Shown here: piece by piece, positions 46,009-56,800 of the stretch
How the letters are laid out: the number at the start of each line of letters is the position of its first letter
Numbering within the stretch: the first letter of the stretch is position 1
Notes under the pieces: model-generated
What the model was told of the DNA's origin: nothing
Database searches by the model: none
Seen by the model: only the letters and a program-made list of their open reading frames with translations
Position numbers and translations under genes: made by a program
From: Desulfamplus sp964425195
GTDB taxonomy: Bacteria > Desulfobacterota > Desulfobacteria > Desulfobacterales > Desulfobacteraceae
DNA: 64,000 nucleotides
Direction of reading: 5' to 3'
Assembly (NCBI GenBank): GCA_964425195.1
Contig: CAYRLG010000018.1
Coordinates: 19,772 to 83,771, forward strand

Positions 46009-47688
46009 TCAGGCAGTTTGAACTTTTGCGTCAGCTTCACGTCCTAAATCAGCAGTTGCTTTTTGGCGTAGCTTATATTTTTGAATTTTTCCGCTTGCAG
46101 TTGTAGGATATTCATTAACAAAGAAGAAAAAAGCAGGAATCTTGTGAAAAGCGATTTTATTTTTACAGAACTCTTTCATATCTTCAGTATCAGATTTTTC
46201 GCCATCTTTTAGCTGAATAAATGCTGCAACCTCCTCTCCATATTTGATACTTGGAACACCAACAACCTGAACATCTTTAATTTTTGTATTGGTGTATAGG
46301 AACTCCTCTATCTCTCTTGGATAGATGTTTTCACCGCCTCTGATGATCATATCCTTAATACGTCCAGTAATTTTGCAGTAACCATCTTCATCCATTACTG
46401 CCAGGTCTCCTGTATGTAACCAATTATCAGAGTCAATTGCCTTTTTTGTCCCTTCTGGATTTTTGTAATAACCTTTCATTACGTGGTAGCCTCTGGTACA
46501 AAGCTCTCCTTGTACACCACGTTCGACCTCTTCGTTAGTAACAGGATCGACAATTTTAACCTCTACATTTGGAAGTGCTCTACCAACTGTGCTTACCCTT
46601 CTTTCAAGGGAGTCTGTTGTGCGTGTCATGGTAATACCAGGAGATGCCTCAGTCTGACCATAAGTTATACACATTTCAGTTGCACCCATGACTCCAACAA
46701 CCTGTTTCATTACCTCAATTGGACATGGTGAACCAGCCATAATACCTGTACGAAGGTGTGAAGTGTCGTAGCTTTTTCTCTTCATCTCTTCAAGTTCAGC
46801 AATAAACATTGTTGGAACACCGTGAAGCGCTGTACATTTAGATGCTTCTACAGTTTCAAGAACATCTTCTGGCTTAAAAGCAACAACCGGAGCCATTGCT
46901 GCTGCTGAAACTACACATGTTAAAGTTCCAAGAACGCATCCAAAACAGTGAAAAAATGGGACTGGAATACACATGGTATCAACAGAAGATAGCTGCATAC
47001 ACTCGCCAAGACTTTTGGCATTTCCAATAAGGTTGGTATGAGTAAGCATTACACCTTTAGGGAATCCAGTTGTTCCAGATGTATATTGCATATTTATAAC
47101 ATCATGAGGCTCGAGGCTATTTTGTCTCTCCATTAACTCCTCATCAGAGATCGATTTTCCCATCTCTATAAGATCGTTCCAGTTAAACATTCCGGCAGGT
47201 CTTCCATCACCCATGTATATTACATTTTTAAGCATTGGGAGTTTTTCGCTATTAAGTTTACCTGGTTCTGAATTTGCAAGTTCAGGGCAAACCTCATTGA
47301 TTACCTCAAGATATTCGTTAGGAGTTCTAACTCCTCCTATCATAAGAATAGTTGTACTATCAGACTGTTTCATAAGATATTCCAGCTCAAAGCTGCGGTA
47401 ATTTGTGTTTACTGTCACAAGAACAGCTCCCATCTTAGGGCTTCCATACTGCATCAAAACCCATTCTGGAACATTGTTTGCCCAAATCGCTATATTTTCG
47501 CCTCGCTTTATTCCTAATGCCATCAACCCTTTTGCCACTTTTTTACAGATATCTCTGAATTCACGATAGTTATAACTTATTCCAAGTTTCTGATATTCCA
47601 GTGCTTTATTGTCGCCAAACTCTTGTGCAACGATATCAACTAACTGACCTATAGTTGTTTTTCCTACTTCATATTTTGGTAACTGCAT
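46009..47688 (-). CDS. AMP-forming acyl-CoA synthetase 2
   Basis: 559 residues with YTSGTTGFPKGVMLTH, ITYGQTEASPG, GRIKDMIIRGGENIYP and C-terminal Lys in SGKIQKYKLRQ. The profile is FadD/AcsA-like (medium-chain acyl). It differs from the neighbour at 44.2 kb in sequence, so it is a distinct paralogue, not a recent copy. AAGGAG precedes the ATG. Confidence 0.92.
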   Translation of the reverse strand: MQLPKYEVGKTTIGQLVDIVAQEFGDNKALEYQKLGISYNYREFRDICKKVAKGLMALGIKRGENIAIWANNVPEWVLMQYGSPKMGAVLVTVNTNYRSFELEYLMKQSDSTTILMIGGVRTPNEYLEVINEVCPELANSEPGKLNSEKLPMLKNVIYMGDGRPAGMFNWNDLIEMGKSISDEELMERQNSLEPHDVINMQYTSGTTGFPKGVMLTHTNLIGNAKSLGECMQLSSVDTMCIPVPFFHCFGCVLGTLTCVVSAAAMAPVVAFKPEDVLETVEASKCTALHGVPTMFIAELEEMKRKSYDTSHLRTGIMAGSPCPIEVMKQVVGVMGATEMCITYGQTEASPGITMTRTTDSLERRVSTVGRALPNVEVKIVDPVTNEEVERGVQGELCTRGYHVMKGYYKNPEGTKKAIDSDNWLHTGDLAVMDEDGYCKITGRIKDMIIRGGENIYPREIEEFLYTNTKIKDVQVVGVPSIKYGEEVAAFIQLKDGEKSDTEDMKEFCKNKIAFHKIPAFFFFVNEYPTTASGKIQKYKLRQKATADLGREADAKVQTA

Positions 47689-47793
47689 TTATTTTTCTCC
47701 TTGGCTAATTGTTGATTGATTTGGATCTTGTTACTTACTTAGGAGGGGGTTATATTTTTTGGGGTAAACTAAATATTTGAGCTTAATGGAGGC

Positions 47794-48714
47794 TCACTCT
47801 ACTGTTACGATTCTCATTGGGATATTCTCCTTAAATCGCGACATATCAAGACGGGTCATAATTTGGGCATCTTTAAGAACCATAGTCTCATTTTTAATAT
47901 TTTTTGAAACTTTTTTACCAGAATTTGAATCTGTGTTGGTTATATATATAGCCTCTACACTTACAATGCTCTTTACAGGAAATCCCTTGACATCTTTTAT
48001 TTGTTGTACAATCGCATCAATAGGTCCATCCCAATATCGAAATAGAAAGTTTAAAATCCCCATACGTTCTGCTTCAATACCAAGTTTTTCAGAAAGTTTT
48101 TTGTGAAAAGAGTCATATTCTCCAAATCCTGGAACAGCATCTGATACCCATAATTGCTGCTTTATATTTGTAATACTTGAGGAGTTTTTCTTTATATCTT
48201 TTGTCTCAAGTTTTAAATGTGCCGTTAAATGGGTACACTGATAGCCTTTGATCTCCTCTTTTTCAGGCGATATCGTTATCTTTATATCTGGTGGCATCAC
48301 CTGATATCTTGCTTTGATAATATCATCCGCAGATTCACTAAACTGCTGTTTATCCTTAAACCATCTAATATTTTGTAGGTCTTTAATAGGAAAAACAACG
48401 ACCTCAGCTTTATTCCAATCTATTTCGCGAATCTGGTTTTTATCTAAAAGAAAATGAGTTGTATCTCTCTGCTCCCTCACTTTACCGAAAAAACGTTTCA
48501 TCCATGTTCCTGTATAGCGGATATTTTTGTCAACATACATAGCTTCTCCTGAATATCCTGTATCAATTAGAGCCTGATATGTGCCTGACATATACTCTTC
48601 ACTATCAATCTCATGTGTATAAAGGATATCTCCACTACATGGAGATGATATAAGAGAAATTGAGAGTAAACAAAAAAGGGATGAAAAGAAAAGAGCCGTC
48701 TTGTTTAATAACAT
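47794..48714 (-). CDS. Unknown secreted protein, DUF4412-like
   Basis: 306 residues. The N-terminal signal (MLLNKTALFFSSLFCLLSISLISSPCSG) suggests export. The body is a beta-rich, Lys-rich region with a repeated pattern MYVDKNIRYTG, IREIDWNKAEVVVFPI and GYQCTHLTAHLKL, as in DUF4412-like proteins of unknown function. It lies between acyl-CoA synthetase 2 and a small membrane protein, on the same strand. No enzymatic residues are recognised. Confidence 0.72.
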   Translation of the reverse strand: MLLNKTALFFSSLFCLLSISLISSPCSGDILYTHEIDSEEYMSGTYQALIDTGYSGEAMYVDKNIRYTGTWMKRFFGKVREQRDTTHFLLDKNQIREIDWNKAEVVVFPIKDLQNIRWFKDKQQFSESADDIIKARYQVMPPDIKITISPEKEEIKGYQCTHLTAHLKLETKDIKKNSSSITNIKQQLWVSDAVPGFGEYDSFHKKLSEKLGIEAERMGILNFLFRYWDGPIDAIVQQIKDVKGFPVKSIVSVEAIYITNTDSNSGKKVSKNIKNETMVLKDAQIMTRLDMSRFKENIPMRIVTVE

Positions 48715-48747
48715 TGTTTATAGCCTTAAATTCCCTAACAACTGGTT

Positions 48748-49062
48748 TTATAGTCCTAAAAGTTTTTGATGAATATAAGATAGAAGAAACATAGTTGACA
48801 AAGGAATCGCAAGACCAAAGAGAGAACCCCACAGTATGCTATTTCCAGGGTCAAAGCCCCAAGGTTTTGTAAAATATATTAGAAAATTGATACCTACTCC
48901 TACAAACAAATATAGGTGATACCATTTTCGCCTACTCTTCTCCCAATAGATAAGTCGTTTTTCAAAATCTTCTTTTGAGCTCATATTTTTCATAATTCTG
49001 TTTAAGATAAGTTTTTTGTTATATTTATTGTCTATGTTTTTCTGTTTTCTTCTAAATATCAA
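48748..49062 (-). CDS. Small membrane protein, two predicted helices
   Basis: 104 residues: a basic N-terminal part (KNMSSKEDFEKRLIYWEKSRRKWYHLY), then two membrane segments (LFVGVGINFLIYF; ILWGSLFGLAIPLSTMFLLSYI). It is not recognised. The long frame starts with TTG at 49062, with GGTAGGG close before it; a shorter form from the ATG at 48993 is possible. Its start is inside the left arm of a long inverted repeat (49061-49120), so translation may be controlled. Confidence 0.6.
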   Translation of the reverse strand: MIFRRKQKNIDNKYNKKLILNRIMKNMSSKEDFEKRLIYWEKSRRKWYHLYLFVGVGINFLIYFTKPWGFDPGNSILWGSLFGLAIPLSTMFLLSYIHQKLLGL

Positions 49063-49120
49063 CCCTACCTATAGATTCATTCAATATAAGGTAGAATAAA
49101 AGATACTATAGGTTAGGGTT
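49061..49120. repeat. Long inverted repeat over the start of the small membrane gene
   Basis: AACCCTACCTATAG (49061-49074) and CTATAGGTTAGGGTT (49106-49120) pair with one bulged base. On the minus strand the arms enclose the 5' end and TTG start of the small gene at 48748-49062, and follow the symporter stop. There is no T run on the minus strand. Confidence 0.7.
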
Positions 49121-49136
49121 GTTTTTATTTAGAAGA

Positions 49137-50735
49137 TTACTCTTCTGGTCTAATATCTAAGGAGTATTTCTTTATTACATCATCACTGCATGGTTTTGTA
49201 ACAAGACTAACAAGAATAAAGAATACAAAACCTACAAACACCCAGTAGAACTGATGAGGGGTACTGATTTTGTTGGCAGGATCACTTAAGAAGAACCAGT
49301 GATATGATCCAAGTGCTTTATTGGCATACATCCATGTACCGCAAGAGACTATAGTCATCACAATGATGTTTATAGCCGCTGCCGCAGTTGTAGCACGAGT
49401 CCACCATATTCCCAAAATTAGCGGTGGTCCTACAGAGCATAGAATTACAATAAAAGCAGCTCCAGATATATCAAGAACAAGGGCAGGAGGATTAAATGAC
49501 AATAGCATTGAGAGCAACATTACTATAATTGTCATTACACGAGTTGCCTGAACTGGTTTCTCTTCTGGCCATTTGCTTCCAAAAACCTTTCCGAGAAGAT
49601 CTCTTCCTAACATTACATTTAGAACCATTGTCCAACCCGCTGCTGTTGCCATAGCAATTGCAAGACCACCAGCAGCAATAACAGAGAGAAGGAATGGACT
49701 GCTCAATGCTTCCATTGCTGCAATCATTGAATAGTCAGTTACAGATGCTCCAGCAACTCCATAAGCTGTTTTCATGTGCTTCATAATATCCATTGCACTG
49801 GCTATACCTTCTGCTTTCATAAGAGGATGAAGAGTCTCGATAAGAACCCTTGCTCCTGTTCCTATGATAATCAATCCAACATACATGGCACCGCCAATTA
49901 TTACCGCCCAATATACGCTTCTACGTGCAGACTTGATGTCTTGGGTTGTGAAAAAACGTACAACAGTGTAAGGCATAGCAGAGAAACCAAAATGCCATAC
50001 AAAAAAGAAGCCAACAACTCCTGTCCAAGAAGCCATTATAGGATGAGATGCTTTTTCAGAAACATAGGGCATATTAAAAAATGTGGCACTGTTTGCAATA
50101 ACAGCATCTGTAAGAGCGTTAAAACCACCATAATGACCAACTACATATATAGCTGCAATTATGGAGGCAACTGTCATTGCAAATCCCTGAAAGGCTGTTG
50201 AGAAGGTCGTTGCTACCATACCGCCATAATATATATATGCAAATATTATGATTGAACTCAAAATAACAGCGATCCAGAAAGGTACCTTCAAAATTGCAAG
50301 TAAAAAGAGAGCTGAACCAACTATTGAGAGAATAACGTAAGCTAATCCTCCAATAAGCGTTGGAAATGCTGCAATTAATCTCATCCACTTGGTATCGTAA
50401 CGATCAGCATAGTAGTCTGTGAAAGATGTTGGAGCATATTTACGCAAAGGAGCTGCTGTTAACAAAGTGGCAATAGGCATTCCACCAATGATTCCAACAA
50501 GTGCCCACCAGAACGGATAGCCAAGAATAAAAATAAATGCGGGTAGTCCAAGAAAACTTGCAGGACTAAAATATGTTGCTGCTAAAGCTGAACCGTTGAT
50601 AATAGGACCAACTTTTCTTCCAGCAACGTAAAAATCAGACGCATCCATTGACGCTTTACGTGAATGCCAGCCAATATAGAATATTACTACAAAATAGAGT
50701 AGAGACCCAATTATTACAATAGGATTGACGTCCAT
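49137..50735 (-). CDS. Sodium/solute symporter (SSS), ActP-like carboxylate transporter
   Basis: 532 residues with about 13 membrane segments. It shows the family core GRKVGPIINGSALAATYFSPASFLG, and LFLLAILKVPFWIAVILSSIIIF with the sodium-site region. The closest match by eye is the acetate/short-chain carboxylate permease group (ActP). It probably brings small carboxylates in with Na+, to be activated by the CoA synthetases around it. A small membrane protein directly upstream is likely a partner subunit. AAGGAGG precedes the ATG. Confidence 0.88.
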   Translation of the reverse strand: MDVNPIVIIGSLLYFVVIFYIGWHSRKASMDASDFYVAGRKVGPIINGSALAATYFSPASFLGLPAFIFILGYPFWWALVGIIGGMPIATLLTAAPLRKYAPTSFTDYYADRYDTKWMRLIAAFPTLIGGLAYVILSIVGSALFLLAILKVPFWIAVILSSIIIFAYIYYGGMVATTFSTAFQGFAMTVASIIAAIYVVGHYGGFNALTDAVIANSATFFNMPYVSEKASHPIMASWTGVVGFFFVWHFGFSAMPYTVVRFFTTQDIKSARRSVYWAVIIGGAMYVGLIIIGTGARVLIETLHPLMKAEGIASAMDIMKHMKTAYGVAGASVTDYSMIAAMEALSSPFLLSVIAAGGLAIAMATAAGWTMVLNVMLGRDLLGKVFGSKWPEEKPVQATRVMTIIVMLLSMLLSFNPPALVLDISGAAFIVILCSVGPPLILGIWWTRATTAAAAINIIVMTIVSCGTWMYANKALGSYHWFFLSDPANKISTPHQFYWVFVGFVFFILVSLVTKPCSDDVIKKYSLDIRPEE

Positions 50736-50746
50736 CAGAAACCTCC

Positions 50747-51064
50747 TTAAATTATATCCAATAATTTGTTAAAACCAGCACGAACATCATCAGAAAGATC
50801 GTCTGAAGCCAAACTTTCTCTTGCTTTTTTCTTTGCCTCTAACTTTTTCTCCCTCTTCTCTTCAAAGACAAAAAAGAGGTAGGCTACAACTATATTGATC
50901 AACCAGAGACCTATAAGGCAGTTATAAGTATAACATGCTGGAATTCCCATAAATTTCATCAGAGGTAAACCCGGTATGTGCATTTCAAGAATCATGAATA
51001 GAAAACTCCATCCATAAAGAATCCCCATTCCAACCCAGAATATCTTTGGCATTCCTTTAAACAT
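50747..51064 (-). CDS. Small membrane subunit, likely partner of the symporter
   Basis: 105 residues from the ATG at 51064 (AAGGAGAG upstream). Two membrane segments (IFWVGMGILYGWSFLFMILEM; YNCLIGLWLINIVVAYLFFVF) are followed by a Lys/Glu-rich C-terminus. A small subunit 11 bases before an SSS gene is the same layout as yjcH-actP, although the sequence is not clearly DUF485 or DUF4212. Its function is inferred only from position. Confidence 0.7.
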   Translation of the reverse strand: MFKGMPKIFWVGMGILYGWSFLFMILEMHIPGLPLMKFMGIPACYTYNCLIGLWLINIVVAYLFFVFEEKREKKLEAKKKARESLASDDLSDDVRAGFNKLLDII

Positions 51065-51146
51065 TGTCTCTCTCCTTAAATTAAAGTGCATAAAAGTTTG
51101 TTAGATTTTAACAAGATTTGTTGTTAAAAAATTCTATTAAAGAGTA

Positions 51147-52778
51147 CTATTTTTTACCCCATTCAGCCTGTCGTAACTCTATACGGCGAATTTTGCCGCT
51201 GACAGTCTTAGGAAGTGAAGTAACAAAATCAATTTTTCTTGGATATTTGTATGGAGCTGTAACTTTTTTGACATGTTCTTGAATCTCTTTTGCAAGTTCA
51301 TCGCTTGCTGTGTAACCCGGAGCAAGGATAACAAATGCCTTTACAACCTCACCGCGAGTCTCATCAGGGCTTGATACAACTGCAGATTCTGCAACTGCAG
51401 GATGTTCGATAAGTGCACTTTCAACCTCAAATGGACCAATTCTATAGCCAGATGTGAGGATAACATCATCAGCACGTCCTACAAACCAAAAATATCCATC
51501 TTTATCCACATAAGCACGGTCACCAGTTAAATACCAATCGCCACGATAAACAGAGGCGGTTCTCTCTGGCTCTTTCCAATACTCTTTAAATAGACCCACA
51601 GGGCGATTTGGTTTAACACGAATCGCAATATCGCCTTCAGTATCAGGTGGTAGAACATTTCCATTTTCGTCAATAACTTTTAGATCAATACTTGGGGAGG
51701 GTCTTCCCATTGAGCCAAATCTTGGCTCTATACATGGAAAACTTCCACATAACAGAACTGTTTCAGTCTGACCATATCCATCTCGAATTGTACATCCTGT
51801 AGCTTTTTTCCAAACTTCTATTATTTCAGGATTGAGAGGTTCACCAGCACCTACACAGTGACGAAGTGTCGGGAATTTATACTGTGAAAGGTCTTGAAGA
51901 ACTAACATTCTGTAAATGGTTGGAGCACCGCACATTGTTGTAACAGGATATTTGGCAAGAAGCTCAAGAGTCTTTTTAGGGTCAAAACGGTCAGTATGGT
52001 GGATAAACTGTGCAGCACCGCAGTTCCAAGGTCCAAAATAGCTACTCCATGCTGCTTTTGCCCAACCTGTATCGCTTATGTTCCAGTGCATATCCTGTGG
52101 TTGTAGGTCTAACCAAAATTTTCCTGTAATTTGATGACCAATTGGATACGATGCGTGTGTGTGAAGTGCCATCTTTGGAAAACCAGTAGTTCCAGATGTA
52201 AAATAGACAATACAAGAGTCCTCACTTTTCGTCTTTGCAGTTTCAAACAGCTCAGATGCTTTAGCAACTTCATCAGTATAAAATAGCCATCCATCTCGTG
52301 GTTCTGTTATAACGATCTTGGTTTTAACATTTGGGCAGTTGGCTGCTACTTTGTCAAACCTTGCAGCAATCTCATTGTTAGTAATAATGCATACGGCTTC
52401 TGCTTTATTAGCTCTGAACTCAAGGTCTTTGGATGTCAACTGTGTTGTGCCAGGAGAATTGAGAGCACCCATGCGGATACATGCTGTAAAGGTTTCCCAC
52501 CACTCTATATTTCTTGGCAGGATTACAAGAATAACATCTCCTTGTTTAACCCCATTTGCCTTTAAAACATTGGCAAGTTTTTTTGAAGCAATGCTAATAT
52601 CAGCAAAGGTTTTCTTTACCTCATTGCCAGCGTCATCGACCCACAACATAGCAAGTTTATTGGGGTCTTGTGCCCATTTATCAATCACATCACCTGAAAA
52701 ATTAAAATATTCAGGTACTTCCAACTTAAACTCTTTGTAGGTTGCATCATAATCTGTCATGTTGTGAGTTTGACTCAT
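51147..52778 (-). CDS. AMP-forming acyl-CoA synthetase 3, medium-chain (ACSM) type
   Basis: 543 residues with FTSGTTGFPKMALHTH, DGYGQTETVLLCG, GRADDVILTSGYRIGPFEVE, and C-terminal catalytic Lys in SGKIRRIELRQ. These are typical of the MACS/ACSM and acetyl-CoA synthetase branch. It is the synthetase nearest the symporter, so is the best candidate for activation of the imported acid (acetate, butyrate, isobutyrate). AAAGGAG precedes the ATG. Confidence 0.93.
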   Translation of the reverse strand: MSQTHNMTDYDATYKEFKLEVPEYFNFSGDVIDKWAQDPNKLAMLWVDDAGNEVKKTFADISIASKKLANVLKANGVKQGDVILVILPRNIEWWETFTACIRMGALNSPGTTQLTSKDLEFRANKAEAVCIITNNEIAARFDKVAANCPNVKTKIVITEPRDGWLFYTDEVAKASELFETAKTKSEDSCIVYFTSGTTGFPKMALHTHASYPIGHQITGKFWLDLQPQDMHWNISDTGWAKAAWSSYFGPWNCGAAQFIHHTDRFDPKKTLELLAKYPVTTMCGAPTIYRMLVLQDLSQYKFPTLRHCVGAGEPLNPEIIEVWKKATGCTIRDGYGQTETVLLCGSFPCIEPRFGSMGRPSPSIDLKVIDENGNVLPPDTEGDIAIRVKPNRPVGLFKEYWKEPERTASVYRGDWYLTGDRAYVDKDGYFWFVGRADDVILTSGYRIGPFEVESALIEHPAVAESAVVSSPDETRGEVVKAFVILAPGYTASDELAKEIQEHVKKVTAPYKYPRKIDFVTSLPKTVSGKIRRIELRQAEWGKK

Positions 52779-52884
52779 ATTACTCTCCTTTGTTGTTAAT
52801 CATGATTGTTACTTGGTTGTTGTAAAACACCTTTTGTTCTGTTTATTAGAAAAAAACTATCTACTTATTATTGTAAAATAATCT

Positions 52885-52900
52885 ATGACTAAATGGTCAT
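52885..52900. promoter_or_regulatory. Possible operator upstream of acyl-CoA synthetase 3
   Basis: ATGAC and GTCAT arms flank a TAAATG centre (16 bp in all), about 107 bases before the ATG. Such dyads are typical of TetR-type fatty-acid regulators, but no repressor gene is near and I did not find other copies. Confidence 0.3.
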
Positions 52901-53025
52901 AAACTAAATTTTTGGATATCTATGGTTTTATCATTAAAAAGAGAACTCTGTTTTGTCTCTTCTACAGTATATAACTAAAACAACAACTTATGAGCATATA
53001 TAGTATTATATTGAAGACTAAATCT

Positions 53026-53697
53026 TCAATTATCAACAGATTCTATGTGACCTGTTTTTTCAAAATGTACTGCGCATCGAACAAGTTCACTGGCATTTTT
53101 TAAGCCTAACTTCTCTTTTATTCTCTCTCTGTATGTGCCAATGGTCTTAATACTTAGAAAGAGCTTTATGGCGATCTCTTTTGATGTAAACCCTCTACCT
53201 ATCATCTTGAAGACTTGCAGTTCTCTATCTGTAAGCCTCTCCATAGGAGATTTATCTTTTGCCTTAAAATTATCAGATATATTAGAGAGAATATGCTCTT
53301 TAAGGTTTTCGTTTAGATAGACTTTTCCAGAAAGAACATGCTGAATAGCTGTAACAACCGATTCCATAGCCTCTTGTTTCATAATATATCCTTTTGCTCC
53401 AGCATGAAGTGCTCTTTGAGCATAAAGATATTCGTCGTGCATTGATAATACAAGAATAGGAATATCTTCTTTATTCTTTTTAACATGGTGCACAAGATCA
53501 ATTCCATCTGAATTTTTAAGGCTTATATCAACAATAATTAGATTCGGATTAAGGATTTCAATCTCTTTTATCGCCTGATTGACATCAGTTGAGGTGCCAC
53601 AGGCAATAAGATCATCTTCCTGATTGATAAGCTCTGCAAGCCCTAACCTAAAAATTGGGTGGTCTTCAACCAGCATTATTTTCTTTTTCTTTGCCAT
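53026..53697 (-). CDS. NarL/LuxR-type response regulator
   Basis: 223 residues: a receiver (MLVEDHPIFRLGLAELIN, phospho-acceptor in IIVDISLKNSDGIDL, KEDIPILVLSMHDEYL) and a LuxR helix-turn-helix (LTDRELQVFKMIGRGFTSKEIAIKLFLSIKTIGTYRERIKEKLG). It is a DNA-binding transcription factor. No histidine kinase is adjacent. It lies between icmF and the synthetase-symporter genes on the same strand, so it may control them; the target is inferred from position. Confidence 0.93.
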   Translation of the reverse strand: MAKKKKIMLVEDHPIFRLGLAELINQEDDLIACGTSTDVNQAIKEIEILNPNLIIVDISLKNSDGIDLVHHVKKNKEDIPILVLSMHDEYLYAQRALHAGAKGYIMKQEAMESVVTAIQHVLSGKVYLNENLKEHILSNISDNFKAKDKSPMERLTDRELQVFKMIGRGFTSKEIAIKLFLSIKTIGTYRERIKEKLGLKNASELVRCAVHFEKTGHIESVDN

Positions 53698-53742
53698 TAC
53701 CCATCAACCAGCAATTTTTTTATTGTTATTTGTATTATATAA

Positions 53743-53769
53743 TCCCCCTCTTTATTTTAACGAGGGGGA
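53743..53769 (-). terminator. Hairpin after icmF
   Basis: TCCCCCTC and GAGGGGGA form an 8-base GC-rich stem with an 11-base loop. It lies just after the icmF stop on the minus strand and is followed by AT-rich, partly T-rich sequence. It may end icmF or reduce readthrough to the response regulator gene. Confidence 0.55.
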
Positions 53770-53800
53770 AGAGAAGGGAAAAAGAGCCATTGAAAAAAAA

Positions 53801-56800
53801 CTACATGTTTCTTCTATATTTTCCACCAGCATCATAGAGGGCATTGGTAATTTGACCAAGACTACATGATTTTACAGTCTTCATCAGCTCTTCAAAAATA
53901 TTTTTACCTCCAAGAGCTGCTGCTTTAAGTTTAGCAATAGCTTCTGCTGACTCATCTTTGTGTTTTTCGTGAAATGTTTGAAGCCTTACGAGCTGATCAT
54001 CTTTTTCATCATCAGATGCTCTTGCAAGCTCTAAATAAGAGGTCATAGCATCGTAGTCAGCTGTTTCATCTCTAAAAGTATTAACTCCAATAATTGGGAG
54101 TTCTCCAGAGTGTTTAAGGTGCTCATAATACATAGACTCTTCTTGGATTTTACCTCTTTGATAACCAGTCTCCATTGCACCCATTACACCGCCACGCTCT
54201 GTTATTCTATCGAACTCCATTAACACTGCCTCTTCAACAAGATCAGTAAGTTCTTCAACTATAAAGCTGCCTTGATTCATATTCTCATTTTTGACAAGCC
54301 CCCACTCACGGTTGATAATAAGCTGAATTGCAAGTGCCCTTCTTACAGACTCTGTACTTGGAGTTGTAATTGCTTCATCAAAAGCGTTGGTGTGAAGACT
54401 GTTACAGTTATCGTAAATAGCACAGAGAGCCTGAAGGGTTGTTCTGATATCATTGAACTGAATCTCTTGACTATGAAGAGAGCGTCCTGATGTCTGAATA
54501 TGGTATTTAAGTTTACAAGATGCCTCTGAGGCTTGATACTTCTCTTTCATCGCAATTGACCAGATTCGTCTTGCTACACGTCCTATGACTGTATATTCTG
54601 GATCCATCCCATTAGAGAAAAAGTATGATAGATTTGGAGCAAAGTAGTTTATATCCATACCGCGAGAAAGATAATATTCTACATAAGTAAAACCGTTTGA
54701 TAAGGTAAGGGCAAGCTGAGTAATAGGATTAGCACCAGCCTCTGCAATGTGATAACCAGAAATTGATACTGAATAGAAGTTCCTAACATTGTGCCTAATA
54801 AAGTAATCTTGAATATCACCCATCATTTTAAGGGCAAAATCAATTGAGAATATACAGGTATTTTGCCCCTGATCCTCTTTTAAAATATCAGCCTGAACTG
54901 TCCCTCTAACATTGGATAGAACCATTGCCTTTATTGCTTCAGCCTCATCATCTGATGGAACTCTTCCTTTATCTGTTTTAAATTTCTCAATCTGCTGATC
55001 TATTGCAGTATTAAGAAACATTGCAAGCATCATTGGAGCAGGACCATTGATTGTCATAGAGACAGATGTTGTTGGAGAGCATAGATCAAATCCATCATAG
55101 AGCTGTTTTACATCGTCAAGTGTACAGATACTTACACCTGAGGTTCCGATCTTCCCATAAATATCAGGACGCTCGGCAGGATCCCATCCATAAAGCGTTA
55201 CAGAGTCAAATGCTGTAGATAGCCTTTTTGCTTCATAGTTACTTGAAAGGAGTTTAAATCTTTTATTTGTTCTTACTGGTCCGCCCTCTCCTGCAAACAT
55301 ACGGGTTGGGTCTTCTCCAGTTCTCTTCATTGGAAATACACCAGCAGTATAAGGAAATAGTCCGGGGAGGTTCTCTTTTCTCATCCATGTATAGATATCA
55401 CCAGGATCGTTAAACTTAGGAAGAGATATTTTGGGAATTTTAGTGTGCGATAGGGATTGTGTGTATAGGGGAACTCTAATTTCACGACCTCTGACACTAT
55501 AAACATACTCATCACCTGAGTATGCCTCTTTTATAGAACTCCAGCTCTCTACAATTGTCTTTGTTTCTGGTAATATTTTTGATGAGACTGACTCAATCTC
55601 TTTTTTAAGAGCTTCAAGAGTCTGAGGTGTTATCTCTTTTGCACATATATCTGCTGATTGTGTGGTTTTTATCCCCTCTCCTGAAAGCATCTTAATTGTC
55701 TCTTCAAGATGCCACAATTTCCTTACATAAGTTGACTGCTCTGATGTTGTACGATGGTACTTTCTGACTGTTTCAGAAATTTCGGAAAGATAACGAGTTC
55801 TCTCGGTTGGAATAATAATTGTCTTTGAAGATGAGAATTTCTGAGCAGGCTTTGGAGTTTTAGGAGCAAGCTTTAACATTGTCTGTTTACTCAACTTATC
55901 TGCACACTTTTCCTTAATAGTTTCAACAATTCCATGATAGAGAGCTGTAACTCCGTCATCATTGAACTTTGATGCAATAGTTCCATAAACAGGCATATCA
56001 GCTGGATCTATACTCCACGCCTTTCTATTTCTTTGAACCTGTTTTCTGACATCTCTTAACGCATCGTCACTCCCTTTTTTCTCAAATTTATTAATTGCAA
56101 CGATATCAGCGTAATCAAGCATATCTATCTTTTCTAACTGAGATGGAGCACCAAAGTCGCTTGTCATAACGTACATTGAGATATCAGCCATATTGACAAT
56201 ATTGGAATCTCCCTGACCAATTCCAGCAGTCTCTGCAATAATAAGATCAAATCCAGCAGCCTTTAGAACTTGAATTGCCTCTGGCAGTGACTCTGAAACT
56301 TCACTTCCAGACTCTCTTGTTGCAAGGCTTCTCATATAAATATTAGGGGATGCAATAGCATTCATGCGAATTCTATCGCCAAGTAGTGCACCTCCTGTTT
56401 TTCGCCTTGATGGATCGCAACTTACAATTGCAATAGTGATATCTTCCATATCATTTAAAAAACGAATGATAAGTTCGTCAGTAAGAGAGGATTTGCCAGC
56501 ACCACCAGTACCAGTAATACCTATTACTGGTGGATTATTTCTATTTGCAAGGGGATTTATAACAGAGATAAGCTCTTCAAGTTTCTGCCTATTTAAAGCT
56601 CTATGTTTTGAACTCTCTTCTGAGTTATCAGCCCTATCTGCCTTTGTTCCAGCCTTAGCCTCCTGCACAGCAGTTATAAACCCTGAAATGCACTTTGTAT
56701 TCTTACAATTGAGATTGTTAGGATCGAGATCATGATATTGCAGTGTAGAGAAATCCATATTTTCAACCATGTGATTTATCATACCCTGTAAGCCCATCTT

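Noticed and set aside
49776..50201. Plus-strand ORF of 141 codons within the symporter
   Set aside because: Antisense shadow of a conserved membrane protein; its translation is Cys/His/Tyr-rich without pattern.
53013..53031. TTGAAGA/TCTTCAA hairpin at the response regulator stop
   Set aside because: Short AT-rich stem without a T run on the minus strand; likely chance in this base composition.
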